DNA of 36,671 nt, taken from Parachlorella kessleri. Its lineage: Eukaryota; Chlorophyta; Trebouxiophyceae; Chlorellales; Chlorellaceae. A program made the position numbers and the translations under genes. The stretch lies in NCBI GenBank assembly GCA_001598975.1, contig BBXU01000111.1:1-36671 (forward strand). The letters are read 5' to 3'. Positions 23,312-34,313 of this stretch are shown here, one piece after another. Every line of letters begins with the position of its first letter. Position 1 is the stretch's first letter. The notes beneath the pieces are model-generated. The model was not told where the DNA came from. It saw nothing but the letters and a program-made list of their open reading frames with translations, and did not search any database.

Positions 23312-24825
23312 TCAGACCTCCCAGTCCAATAAGAGACAATCATCCCGAGGCTCAGGCACGCCTAAGTCCATGGTCTTCACCTGCGCCAGTGGCTGCTGGC
23401 ATCTCAAAGCTCTGACTACTTCATCCTCCAGGCTGCCCCGTACCTCAACCTGGGGTCTGTTTAGGTACAGCAACACCAGGTTGGGGAAGAGCGATAGCCT
23501 GTTGCAGAACGAGACCTGCAAGGACTCAGCAAGACGGAGGCATGGAGGCGAGATCTGGGGCAGCAAGGAAAGACGCAGCTCGGTGGATCCTGGTTGCACA
23601 TGAAACGCCAGGAAGGCCAAGTAAGGTGGTTTGTAAGTTGCCAGCACAGCAGTGTCATTAGCAGAGCTGACATGTCTACTGCTTGAAGGGCACCGCAAAG
23701 CCTTGGCCTTCAAAGATCTTGCTGAGCCCGGCCGGGGTGCCCTTTCACAGTGGCCAGCAGCCGTCCATCTGTCCCCCGCCCGCCCACCCGCCACAACCCA
23801 CCCACCAGATCTTCTTCAGTAGCACGGTCCATGATGAGGATCCGCACGCTGCTCAACGGGAGGTCGATGCAGCGCCACACCGGCGTGGGGAGCAGGAGTG
23901 TGTGCAGCGCAGGGAGGGCGGCGGCCAGCGCTGCCAGGTGCCTGGCCCGCACAGGGTGGTGGGAGTGGAGCTGGAGCAGCTGCACTCCCACCAGGAGCAG
24001 CCCCGGCTGACAGGTGGGCGGGCTCCGAGTCACCATAAGGTGTCCCAGGGCAGGCAACGCGAGCGGCGAGAAGGCGCCCACTTGCGCCGTGCGCCGCGTG
24101 TCCAACCGCAGCTCTGTCAGTGCCGGCAGGAACCCCTGGAAAAATACTGAGGCTGCCACCGGCCCGTGTGCCATCAGGGTCAGTGTGCGCACCTGCCGCA
24201 GAGCTGGCACCTGGATGTTCAGAGCTCCCCAGGACAGGCTGCAACACAAGGCGAGCTGCTGTAGGCACGGCAGGGCGCTGAGAGCTGCTAGCTGCATGGG
24301 CTCCGGCTGACCTGCAAGCCTGGCTTGCCCCAGCACGATGTCCAGCTCCAGAGTCTGAAGACTGCTAAACCTCTGTATGTCTGCCAGCGCACAGTCGACG
24401 GTAAGTGGGCTGTAGCTGCGAGTGCACCGCGCCCGCAGCACGACGTTGGAGAGGGTTAGTTTACTAACGCCTGCTGTAGTAGCGGCGTCCACCAAGGGCT
24501 GCAGCTGGGTCTGGGCGGGCATCCGGCTGGGTGCTGTCAATACCACGCTATCGAGCAATGGGGCATCCATATCGCCGAGCCCCCCGATTCTACGGAAGGC
24601 TATCAGTGCTGTGAGCAGCTCGGCTATGGGCAGGGTGCCGTCGCCGTTAAGCTGTTTCACCAAAGTTGTGCGCTGGAGCACCGCTCGCACCAGGGCCTTG
24701 TTGAGACAGTACAGCAAAGCCACCCTGCAGCCGCCAGTGCAAGTCCTGCTCCTGATACCAACACAGAGCAGCTTGCAATAGTGGGTGCGCAACGCAGAAC
24801 ACTCCTCTGTAGCACTGCAGCGCAT
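23312..24825 (-). CDS. Leucine-rich-repeat-like protein, unrecognised family
   Basis: I do not recognise a specific family. The main exon (24825-23802) encodes a regular leucine pattern of about 25-30 residues per unit: FSSLQTLELDIVLG, LSALPCLQQLALCCSLS, VRTLTLMAHG, LPALTELRLDTRR, LPALGHLMVT, LPALHTLLLPTP, SVRILIMDRA. This suggests a solenoid like those of F-box/LRR proteins. A second exon (23721-23312), joined in phase, continues STELRLSLLP, LFPNLVLLYLNRPQVEVRG and ends DLGVPEPRDDCLLLDWEV; total about 477 residues. An alternative junction (donor 23787, acceptor 23742) ends early with GTPAGLSKIFEGQGFAVPFK. The first in-frame ATG (24825) gives a Cys-rich start that does not look like a normal N-terminus, so an upstream exon is likely. 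No F-box was seen. Confidence 0.5.
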
Positions 24826-25634
24826 CTTTCTGTGCCCTGAGTACAAGGGCAGCGCATACTGCAGGCCTCCAGCTAACTCATATGCCCTCGCTCAAGTGCC
24901 CACCTGTCCCTGCCGTTCAAGTGTTCCAAAACTAGGCAACCCACGTCTCCTGCCGTGACATCCAGAAAGCTGCAACCAGGGAGGGAGTGTCGAAAGCCAG
25001 GGCGTGCTGCAATGACAGAGATAACGAGAGAAACTCACAGGTTGGAAGTCTCCTTCCTCCCTCGTGCCCTGCGGGTTGTTGACCTCCCCATACTTGGGGT
25101 TTGGACTCTGAGTTTTCCAAAGGAAGTGCAGAATGACGACTGAATTTGTCCTACTCCTTCCCGATGGCGATAACTAGTTACGGATGCAGCAGGTAGCGGA
25201 TGTAGTATGGGGCAGGTCAGCAGTATGTATTCCAGGTCGTTACTGTGCCCCTTGCTGCTACATGCACCTTCTCAGGGTTTGGTCTGTTCTGGAGCCAATG
25301 TACAAGGCACTCCTGCTGAAGTATCCAACTCTCAGTCATCAAGGGCTGTTATGTTACGCAGTCGAGGTCCCAACGTCCAGGTTACTGGTTGGGACCGACA
25401 GACTCTCCCCACACCCTATCGCCGGTAGCCAACAGCTGACAAGAGGGGACGGATGGCAAGGCAGAAGGAACTACACCACCTGAGAGGTACAAATATTTAA
25501 AAAGTACGAGCAAACCCTTGCACAGCTCCCTGTCAGAGCCAACTGAAATAAACCCACCACTGAACTGTATGTCACCCTAGAGTAATGTACATGCCTTTCT
25601 TGGTCAGCAGGCCTGATTCAAGTAAAAGATCTCC
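24826..25634. other. Intergenic: LRR-like 5' side and PNO1 3' UTR
   Basis: About 800 bases between two minus-strand genes. It should hold the PNO1 3' UTR and the promoter, 5' UTR and perhaps an unrecognised first exon of the LRR-like gene. No repeat or RNA gene was recognised. Confidence 0.35.
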
Positions 25635-27135
25635 TTAGTAGCTCTGTGATAGCCGGGCTGAGACCGCCCGCAGCCTGTTGTAGACCTTGCCCGCCGGCGA
25701 CCCCATGATGAGTGCACAGATGGAATCCCTGCACCACCACCACACAAGCATACTCACAATCACACGCAGCTACCCTATGCACAGCCACCCGGATGCTGTC
25801 CAGCCAGATTCAAAACTCGCAGTCGCACGTGGGTATCCCCCCGACGCACACGCACCAACCCAGTGCTTGCCTTACAATATATAGCCAAGCAGCTAGCCGC
25901 CAAGACACAAGACTTGCAGCAAAGCAACCGCCACTGACGAGGCAGCGTCCTGTCGATCCTCAGCCTACTTCACCCTGACGTGACTAAGCAGTCAGGCCTG
26001 TGCCGCTCACCTGGCCACCCGGATATTCTGGAAGGACCCCAGGATGTGTATCTTGGTGTCGGCCAGCACGATGCGCGTCCGCGTGGTGTTCTCTATTGTG
26101 AACTTGGTCTTGCCGCTCTTGCCTGCCAGCCGCCCTATGCAGCGTGCAAGGTGCTCGCCCCGCAGAGTCTGCGGTAGGTGGGCATACACAGTGTCACAAT
26201 GGGGTTGGCATTGGAGGGACATACTTGGGGGCATTACTCCCCAGTTCACGTCGGGAGTGCCTTGGCCTGTGGCAAAAGTGCCACCAACCGCACGGAGCAA
26301 CAGCCATGAAATTCTCACAATCCTCCTCATCCACTGCGAGCTGTAAACCCACCTTGACATCCTTGATCTCAAAGGACTCCACATACAAGTCCTCTAACCG
26401 CAGCAGCGCAATCGCGTCCTGCACCTCGAATCCTGCAAGCATACCACCATGGCATTTAACTAGGCATACATGTATGAGACAGCACGATGGTGTTGTGGAC
26501 CCTCAACCGCCCGCGCATTACCTTTCATGGCCTTGCTAGCGAACTAAGTTTGCCAACATATCCATCCAGCACAAGACAAAGCAAGAGTGCGGCTCACCAA
26601 GGATGAAAGCATGGACAAAGTCCGCTGCTCGCTGCAAGTTGCCAACTTCTGTCGTCTCTGCTGTTGTCTTTACCTCCACCTGCACAGGCAACAAACAGAG
26701 CTTGTCAGGTCGTAGCTGCCCTGCTGCCCAGCCCTCCTGGCCCGCCTTCACCACCTCAACCTGGGTTTCCAGCCCGGCCTGGTTGAGGCCAGCAAGTTCA
26801 AATTGCAGGAGCGCAGCTCATAGGTAGAAAAGAGACGTGTTCCTTGCGCAGCTCACCTTGCGCGTCTTGAGGTTCATGCGCATGTCAAGCTTCAAGTTTT
26901 CAGTGACAGGTTTGTAGAGGGCAAGCCAGTTGTTCTTCAACGGCGTCAACCTGTTTTGCGGCACTGGTACCCGACGAAACTCTATCCGCTTGCCGTTCTG
27001 CTCGTAGGCTGACAGGGGAGGGAACTGCGGCGTGGCCACCCCCTCTTGCTGCATGTCCTCCACCCCCGCCTCCATGTCCACAGGTGCTGCCTCCACCAAG
27101 GGCCCATCCTGCGTCTTCTTGCTCACTTTGGGCAT
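25635..27135 (-). CDS. PNO1: PNO1/Dim2 KH-domain 40S ribosome assembly factor
   Basis: Pno1 (Dim2) binds the 3' end of pre-18S rRNA in the nucleolus and cytoplasm, recruits Nob1 and the Dim1 methyltransferase, and is essential for small-subunit maturation. Five exons (27135-26857, 26679-26598, 26432-26353, 26168-26011, 25728-25635) phase perfectly to 230 residues (human about 252). An acidic, low-conservation N-terminus (MPKVSKKTQDGP...) is followed by RRVPVPQNRLTPLKNNWLAL and MNLKTRKVEVKTTAET. Next are FILGFEVQDAIALLRLEDLY, ESFEIKDVKTLRGEHLARCI and GRLAGKSGKTKFTIENTTRT, then RIVLADTKIHILGSFQNIRV and the final LIMGSPAGKVYNRLRAVSAR. The C-terminal KH domain has GKSGKTKF where the human protein has GKGGKTKF. 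The head-to-head gene is RPB9. Confidence 0.96.
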
Positions 27136-27432
27136 GTTTGCTTGCTGTCGGCTGCCAGTCGGGTGCGAGAGGGGGTGTGGCGGCGCACGTCAAGTCGCGG
27201 AAGTATTAGTCACACGGCAATCGTCCAAAGAAAGGGGTTGCATTAAACGCTGGAAGGTTGCAGCCGCATGCATTAGGTAGAGGACAGCAGGCCCAGCAGT
27301 GCCCAAGTGGCAGGGCACTTCTTTCCAAACTCCATGGTTCATCCCAGCTAATACATTCTGCGGGAAGGAGCAGTCTCATTTTTGCTTTAGCCTGCCTCTT
27401 GTGGCTGAGTTGTGATCAGCTAGGTAGCACTC
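27136..27432. promoter_or_regulatory. Divergent promoter region (PNO1 / RPB9)
   Basis: 297 bases separate the start codons of PNO1 (-) and RPB9 (+), both genes of growth-linked housekeeping machinery. No TATA box was recognised. A shared bidirectional promoter is inferred from spacing only. Confidence 0.5.
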
Positions 27433-28247
27433 ATGTCGGGTCCCAAGCTTCGGTTTTGCCCGGAAAGCAACGACCTGCTGTACCCCAAAGAAGACCGGGA
27501 GCGCAAGAAGCTGGTTTACTTCTGCCGCAGCTGTGGATACCAGGAAGATGTGGAGACCACCGAGTGGTGTGTCTACAGGAACGAGGTTCACCACACAGCC
27601 AAGGAGAAGAACGTAGTGTTGCAGGTGCGCACACTACAACTTCACGGTTGGTGCTCAGCCCGCCGTGTGACAGGAGCTGCTGAGGACGTCTCAACTCTTT
27701 TGCTTCGACTGTTTTGAAGGGCACCCAAAGGCTCCTCTGGGGCTGTCTGAACTGTGCGAACATCCTGCTTTACTGGGTGCAGGATGTTCGATCAGACCCC
27801 ACACTCCCACGGACTAAGGATGTGCGGTGCCCAGCGTGCCAGAATAATGAGGCAGTCTTCTTTTCAGCGCACACGGAAGAGGTGTGAACCCCCTTCTTGG
27901 GCCGTGTACCCTTGCGGCTCTTGCCTGTTCCATGCGTGTGCTGACAAGAAACAAGTACCCGTAGCTGTGAACTGACATGTGCACTAGCTTGGACGAGGTT
28001 TCGTAGCTGGCATTGTGCTAGCCGTCGGTGGTGTTCGGGGTACTGCTTTGAATAAGGGTGGCAGTAGTGTGAACCGGGAGTGAGAGGTGAACTGTACTGA
28101 CTGAGCTGGTTGCAGAACGCCTGCTTTTGACTGCTTTGCTTGCTACTGAGGGTCAAGCTGAGGAGTGTTTGTCTTTGCTTGCTGCAGGGGATGACGTTGT
28201 TCTTCAACTGTTGTCAGTGTGGACAACGATGGCGGGACTATGTCTAG
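27433..28247 (+). CDS. RPB9: RNA polymerase II subunit RPB9
   Basis: Small two-zinc-ribbon subunit of Pol II that supports start-site selection, fidelity and TFIIS-stimulated cleavage. Three exons: 27433-27624, 27783-27881 and 28188-28247 (TAG), all phase 0, 116 residues (family usual 113-125). The central LPRTKDVRCPACQNNEAVFF is diagnostic. The C-terminal ribbon has C80, C83, C105 and C108 and ends CGQRWRDYV. The N-terminal ribbon keeps C9, C31 and C34, but the fourth ligand is Ser12 (AGC, 27466-27468) in FCPESNDLLYP, where other RPB9 proteins have CxxC. The loop before the last ribbon strands (HTEEGMTLFF) is about three residues shorter than in human. It is convergent with CFAP100, with 141 bases between stop codons. 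Confidence 0.95.
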
Positions 28248-28388
28248 CTGGGCAAGAATGTTGTTAGGAAACTTGTTAGCAACCCTGGACACTCCCTCAA
28301 CACATAATCACATTCCCTTTTTTGTCCTTGTGTTGTATGCCTAGTTGAGTTCGGTGGAGACTGGTATGTCAGACAGGTAGCTAGGTCA

Positions 28389-31300
28389 TCAATCCGTTTC
28401 TAGGTAGGCCTTCAGCTCCTCTTCCTCGTTGCGGGCTTGCATTTGCAGCAAGGACCCTGCCATCCTCTGTTTCTGCTGCAAGTTGCTGCGGAACATGACA
28501 GGTTTGCCTGTTTTCTGGAAAGGCGGCGCCGCAGCCCTGTCCATAACACGCTGATTTCTTGCCTCCTGCACACAGCAGGATACCACACTCCTGGAAATGA
28601 CATGCAACCGGTACAAGTCTGTCAGTGGGGAATGGTATGACCCACATGATGATACTCTCTTGGTATTGTTCAAAGTCTATGTGAAAGGCAGCCAGACATG
28701 CCAGGCATGGCTGCCTTACATGGTCGGCTTGTTGTGCTGCTAGCTTCAGCTGCCGGGTCGCCTCCCGTCTTGATTTTTCGCGCGATCGCTCGACTTGCTC
28801 GGCAAACCCTGGCAGTAGGGTGCCCTCTGCCCCAGCCAGGGACTCCTCGAGGCGAGCCTGCACCAATCTCAATGAAGTGCCAGTTGGAGCCTTTATGATT
28901 TTGCAAAGCAGGAAATCCAAACAGGATTTTGCAGGTCTAAGGCGGGCTGAGGTGTAGCTACTGGGAGCCCCTTGCACTCTGCCCTGTTAGCTTTGCGGCA
29001 CGTCCCAAAGTTGGTTCTTCGGGTAACCCGGAGATTTGTTTGTTTGGGGAGCATCCCTCCACGTCATTCTGTCAGACCCGGGTTGAGTAAACCGCAAACT
29101 GTGAAACTGCCACCATCAACAATAAACATGTTCGATATACCCGTACCTGCTCTCTGATCCGCACGGCCTGCCACCTTGACCCAGTGAACAAATACTTGCA
29201 TCCAGCCCTGTCGGTACAGTTCACCTCGTTTCGCACTACCTGCCCACCTAATAACAAGGAGGTTGACCACAACGAACCACGCTGGTCTGGTGCATGCCCA
29301 GGCTTGCCCAGGCTCAACACCACCATGGCTCCCCACAATAACAAACTAGGTTCCTCAGAGATCATGCCAACTCTCGCTCACCTCCACTTTTGCCAGCATC
29401 TGCAGGGGCGTCACGCTAGCATCGGCACTGAACCCGCACAGCTCGTACACTCTGGTCAAGGTTTCCACCAAGCTGGCGAGCGTCAGAGGCTGATTGTTCA
29501 TGCTGCTGCTACCATCAAAGTTCTTGCTTGTGGCCGCCTGCAGAGATGGCAATGCCGTTGAAGTTATCTTTCACATGGCATACCAGCGATGCGAGATTAA
29601 CAAGTGCTGAGGAATATGTGCGCCTTGCTGCCGAAATGTTGGGCAGTTCTTTTGAGCCTGACATAGCTCGTGTTGGGGAAGCACAGAAAACACCTCAAGC
29701 TCCAGCTCACCTTAAGCCGTGCACACTTGTCCGCTGCTGCAGTCACTGCTGCTTCCATGTCTTCAACCTGGCGCTGCAGTTGCGCCACCTGGGAGCCCAG
29801 AGTCTCCCTTGCCTCCGCCTGGGCTGCCCTTGCCGCTTCCAGACTGTGCTCTGCGTCTTGGACAGTCTGGATCATGAACATGTTGCGCCCCTCCAGCTGG
29901 CTGAACACCTGCAGCTCAAGAGGTTGAAAACTTTGCATGCCGGGAAGTCAGTATCGTACGGGCACTGTCTCTTATGCAGCACCTGCAGGCTGCCGACATG
30001 TTTGCCTTGAAACCCCCCGACAGCAAACGCTGGCCACCGTTGTCACCAGATGGACTCCTTTACAGGATATTCAAAGTCTGACTTGGGATGTTGCCAACAG
30101 TCACCTCCAGCAGCTGTGATGTGTCTGTGAAGAACATGCCTTCTTCCTCCTTATCGACCACAGAGTAGTCAGGCTCAGGTGGATCCTGCATGGGCACCCA
30201 TGCTTGTGTTCTACGGGGGCACATTGAAAAAAGTAAGGGCGGTGTGGCCACCAACCACTTTGACCCTGCAGGCTGCCCGGGCAGCTTAGGGGTACCCACC
30301 TGAGGGGATATGCCCCTGACAAGCAAGCAATGGGTGGGAGGTTTTGCTCATACTTCTTTCGTGCACACCCCTGGCCTCACCTGCGCCGCCATGGCCTCCC
30401 TGAGGCCTATCAAAGACTCCCGGTAGGCCTTCTCAGCCTGCTCAAACTGCTGCTGCGTACGGGCCCACTGCATGTCATGCTCTGCCTTTTGCTTGGCTGC
30501 TGCAGCTCCTAGCTTTGTTTGGGCAATCGCATCACAAGCTGCCTGCCAAACTGCCTTCATTGCTTGCTTTTTGCCATCCCGCTCAGCTTTCAGGCCCTCA
30601 AACCACTCTTCAGGGGTGACCCTGACTATGAATGCCTTGTACCTACAGGGTGGGAGTGAAATAGAGCCGTTGCAGGAGCTGCCAGAAGCACTTCTGCCAG
30701 CTCTTGGTATGCCACCAGAAAACACAATGAAGACGTACCTCTCACACTCCTGCAGCTGCTCCTGCATTCGCTGCATCTCATGCTTCATGCTAAGAATGCT
30801 GCTAGCAAGCTTTTTGGCTTCACTAACTTTCTCCTGCGGAAGCAGCATGGCTCACAATTTTGCAATATTGGTGGAGATGAGCATTCCAAGCCTAGGACTC
30901 AGGCCGCCCAAGACTGCCCGATCTTGCCTCACCTGGCGGGCCTTAGCCTCAAACTCTGCCCTGCGCTGAGCCTCCTGCAGCTTCTGGTCATTCTCCTTCA
31001 GGTAATCGTCAAAATGCTTGGCGTCCTCCTCCAGGGCATCCTCAGAGGCCTGCAGGCCGAGCCGGGTTACCGGGTTACCTGGTGCTCGTCTTGTATGGGG
31101 AATCCAGGCAGGGAATGAAGACAGCTGCAGCCTCTCATATAAGATCAATAGCCTCCCAGCAACTACATTCTAACATAGCTGCGACGTGGCCGGCACCTGC
31201 AAGGCTTCTGCACGCTGCTGCGAGCGCTGGTCCAGCTTGGATATCTCTGTACGCTTGGTGTCCATGCTCATCTGGACCAGGAAGATCTGGCGCTTTCTGG

Positions 31301-31619
31301 CTACAAAGTCGCGCATGTTCTCGGGGTGGCGCCGCACATAATCGGGCAGGGCCACTTCTGCCGCTGCTGCAGTATGGCCTGGGCTCAGCTGCTCGTCCTT
31401 GAGCAAGGCCTTCATAGCGATGCTGGCGGGTGACTGTGGGTCCACGGTGGCATGCATTCTGCTGGAGAGCGTGTGCTTTTGGTCCACGGGCAGGCTGTGC
31501 TGCTCTTGTAAAGCCTCACGTCGCTGCTGCTTCTCCTCCAGCGCAAGCTTGGCCCAGTCTGCCTCGCTTGGCAGCTCGAAGGGGTTGCTTGGCGCAACCC
31601 CGCCCTGCCCGCCGGCCAT
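28389..31619 (-). CDS. CFAP100: Cilia- and flagella-associated protein 100 (MIA1) homologue
   Basis: CFAP100 (Chlamydomonas FAP100/MIA1) pairs with CFAP73/MIA2 in the MIA complex, which links to inner-arm dynein f and tunes ciliary beating. Ten exons: 31619-31197, 31049-30933, 30833-30739, 30642-30381, 30185-30105, 29908-29711, 29537-29382, 29167-29147, 28857-28720, 28565-28389; 555 residues (human about 611). Family landmarks run in order: RKRQIFLVQMSMDTKRTEIS (DUF4200-type start), EEDAKHFDDYLKENDQKLQE, KLASSILSMKHEMQRMQEQL, YKAFIVRVTPEEWFEGLKAE, GMFFTDTSQLLEVFSQLEGR and NMFMIQTVQDAEHSLEA. The C-terminal GKPVMFRSNL and EEEELKAYLETD follow. Nearly the whole protein is predicted coiled coil. 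Exon 8 is only 21 bases (AVRIREQ). The first ATG of the open frame is used. It shares a divergent promoter region with the unknown gene at 32004. Confidence 0.88.
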
Positions 31620-32003
31620 TGTGGGGTGGCACGGTTTATTCGGCTGGCCAGGCCTGCTCGGTACAAAGGGAGCAAGCTGCTCAAGCGCAGATACAGTCCC
31701 CGTGTATCTGGGCACAGTGCAGAATAGGCGTTTAAACTCAATGTGGGCAAATAGCAGCCGTGCGGCTTCAGATTACCCTCCGAGTTGGCGCGCTGACTGC
31801 TGGGCCTGCTGCCAGCCCGCGCCCTGGCCCTTACTTGCTATTTCCTAAGGTTATGACGGATTTATGGACTGCAGCACCCTACTGGGCATTTGGGCGTTGT
31901 TGAAGTTCCACCGGTTGTCGGGTGGTAGCCTGATGACACCTCTGCGCAAGCCCCATTGAGGTGCTTGCTGGGTATACGCACCTTGGTGCCCTACACTGGA
32001 AAG
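31620..32003. promoter_or_regulatory. Divergent promoter region (CFAP100 / unknown coiled-coil gene)
   Basis: 384 bases between two outward-facing start codons. Co-regulation of the two genes is possible but rests on spacing only; no motif was identified. Confidence 0.45.
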
Positions 32004-33953
32004 ATGACTGCCGAGGATGAAGTGTACGAGCTGCGGCTACAGCTTGCTAAAACACAGGTGAGCCCCTCTAGCACACAACCCAGCTTCTTGCAGAAGTTGA
32101 AACGAGCCTCAGCTTTCCTCGCATTATGCTTCCTCCTTGTAGGTGCTCTTGCACGAAGCCAACGCCGCAAGACATGCAGCAGAACAAGACCTTAAGCACC
32201 TTCGAGCCGCCCAGCCTCAGACAGACAAGGAGCGCGAATGCCAGTCCCTGCGCAGCATGCTCAGGGCAGCACTTGACGAGAATGTCGCAGTCCAGGCTCA
32301 GCTTGCAGCCGCAGAGGATACCGTTGCGAAGCTAACAGCAAGCATGCAGCATCAACGCCCAGCTGCTGTCATGTTGGGCCCCAGGCAGCCAATTACACAA
32401 GCTTATCAAGCACAGCAGCTACAACAGCTGCCCAAACTGCCTGTGAAGCAGCAGCAGCACCAGCAGGCCCCCCTAGTACCCTCTTTCAGGCAAGCGAGCT
32501 CAGACACCGAAGATTCATGGTCTTGCAAGCAACAAGGACAGCCAGGACCACATCAGTGGGGGCGCAAGGAGCAGCCGGACCACCCCAACCTCCTCACGGC
32601 AGGCCAACCAGTGGCCAGCCAGGTGGAGGCCACCCAGCCCATCCACTTGCTGAAAGCCAAGCTTGCAGAGGTTGCAGCAGCTGCGGATGTTCGGTCAAGG
32701 GTGCCTCTCATGGACCCTAGCCAGTCAGATCTGGCAGGCGTGCTCCCACCGGGGGAGCCGCAGCACACAACCTTGAGCGTGAGTGGGATGGTAGGACCAC
32801 CTGCCTACCAGCCACCTCACCAGCAGCCCACAGACCCTGGTTTGGGAAAACCAGCAGCGAGTGGCCAAGCGCCAGCCCTAGCCCCAAAAGCTGTGGCCAA
32901 CGGTGCAGTTCCACCCACCGCCCTGCAGCAGGTGTACAAAGAGATTTCCGCTCTGCAGCAGCGCCTCAAAGCGGCAGAGGAGCATTTCATGGTCAAAGCT
33001 GGGCTCAGCAGGCCCGCCTCGCCAGCAGGGCCGCCGCGGTCCCGGCCGCTGTCACCCAACCATGGGCCCGGCCCTGACTGGAAGCTCATCAGGGAGCTGA
33101 AGCAGCGGAAGACCAAGGTGGAGACCATGCAGCTGGTGCGAGCGCCATCGTGCCGGGCTGGGCCCGTGAGGTTCTGCCATAGTGCGATATCCGGCATACC
33201 TGGAGCTTGAGGCCCGGTGCCTAACTAATCATGAGTCTTAACTGCTCAGATCATGCTTGGCTGAGGCATTAGCCCTTGTGCAATGCAGGCCACTTCGCGT
33301 GCTGCATGGGCAGCTGCACTTGGTGTCACAACCTCGGTCGCAGGCGGGGATGGTGACAAGAAGTTGCCCTCTCGGTTACCCTCTGGCGCTGCCTGTTGCA
33401 AGCCGGTGGCAGAACGGGGCAGGACACCCGCTGTTGACCAAAAGCCAGGACGGCAGCAGCGCAGCAACGAGCGGACGCCGTCACTTAGCCGCCAGGGTGG
33501 CTGGGAGCTGCCGTCGGCTGGCCGCAGCTCTCAAAAAATGACGAGGAAACCTGGATCTGTGGTGAGTGATGGTGCACGGTTTAGTGGGTCGCAGCTGGCA
33601 TTGGGGCATTGGTGCAATTCACCATACGCAGCTGGCCGAAGTTTGCCCAGATAGCCAGCGGATTAGCTCACCCTTCGAATGGTCTGCTTTTGCAGAACAG
33701 GGACTCTTTTCAGCTGGTTGACCCTGCCCCTCAGCCTCGGCACAATGCCAGGCGGCGGTCCAGGTCGCAACAGGAGGTTGGTGATCCAGGACTGGGCAGG
33801 ATGCGTTGGATGCACCCTGGTACCTTGTTCGCACTTATCAAGCTTTGGCAAGGAGGCTGGCGTGTACGCTGTGCAGGAAGTGTCCCGGTTGCTCATGGCA
33901 GGGATGTCGGCCAGCAAAAACCACCGCAGCTATGGGCAGGAGAACGACTGTGA
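32004..33953 (+). CDS. Uncharacterised coiled-coil, Gln/Pro-rich protein
   Basis: Family not recognised. Four phase-0 exons: 32004-32057, 32143-33117 (or 33135), 33289-33561, 33696-33953 (TGA); about 519 residues. The N-terminal ~75 residues are a coiled coil (EDEVYELRLQLAKTQVLLHE, then RSMLRAALDENVAVQAQLAA). A disordered Gln-rich stretch (QAQQLQQLPKLPVKQQQHQQ) and Pro-rich spacers follow. A short helix (HLLKAKLAEVAAAADV) and a second coiled coil (LQQVYKEISALQQRLKAAEE) precede Ser/Pro motifs (RPASPAGPPRSRPLSP) and the helix DWKLIRELKQRKTK. The C-terminal exons are Arg/Ser-rich, then poorly constrained, so the end from about 33775 is less certain. Architecture suits a scaffold or cytoskeletal protein. 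Head-to-head placement with CFAP100 hints at a ciliary link but does not show one. Confidence 0.65.
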
Positions 33954-34285
33954 GAACTCTGGTGGAAGGCGAGGGTGGGTGGCCCCAGTTGTAGTGGGGA
34001 TATAATACATTGACTGACAGCTGTGAGAAGATGGCTATCAGCTGGGTTGGGAACCAAGGGTTCAGTTTGAGGGGCCAGTATTGTGGTCTCTTGTGCTCCG
34101 CAGAGTTTTTGTAAGTGCTTTCCTCTGTCACCCTGCCTTTCTTGTGGCGCTTTGACCCTATTTGTACTGTCCCCCCTAATCTGTAAGTAGTCAGATCCAT
34201 TTAAGATGGAAATGCATGTGACAGGAAGGGGTCAGACAGCAGTGTGGCGGGTGCCAGCTGCGTCAAGAGTCTAGTCTAGTCTAAC

Positions 34286-34302
34286 AGCGTACCGCCACCT
34301 GA
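34286..34302 (+). repeat. 17-base sequence shared with DDB2 intron 6
   Basis: AGCGTACCGCCACCTGA occurs here and at 3116-3132, in the same orientation. GTCTA lies a few bases upstream of both copies. It may be the visible part of a dispersed repeat family. Confidence 0.6.
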
Positions 34303-34313
34303 CCATGCTGAGT

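Noticed and set aside
23676..23741. Short exon giving a GTPAGLSKIFEGQGFAVPFK ending for the LRR-like gene
   Set aside because: Plausible, but it would leave the leucine-patterned frame at 23312-23670 unexplained, so the other junction was preferred. Not excluded.
30472..30969. 165-codon plus-strand frame
   Set aside because: Antisense shadow of CFAP100 exons 3 and 4, which have clear homology on the minus strand.
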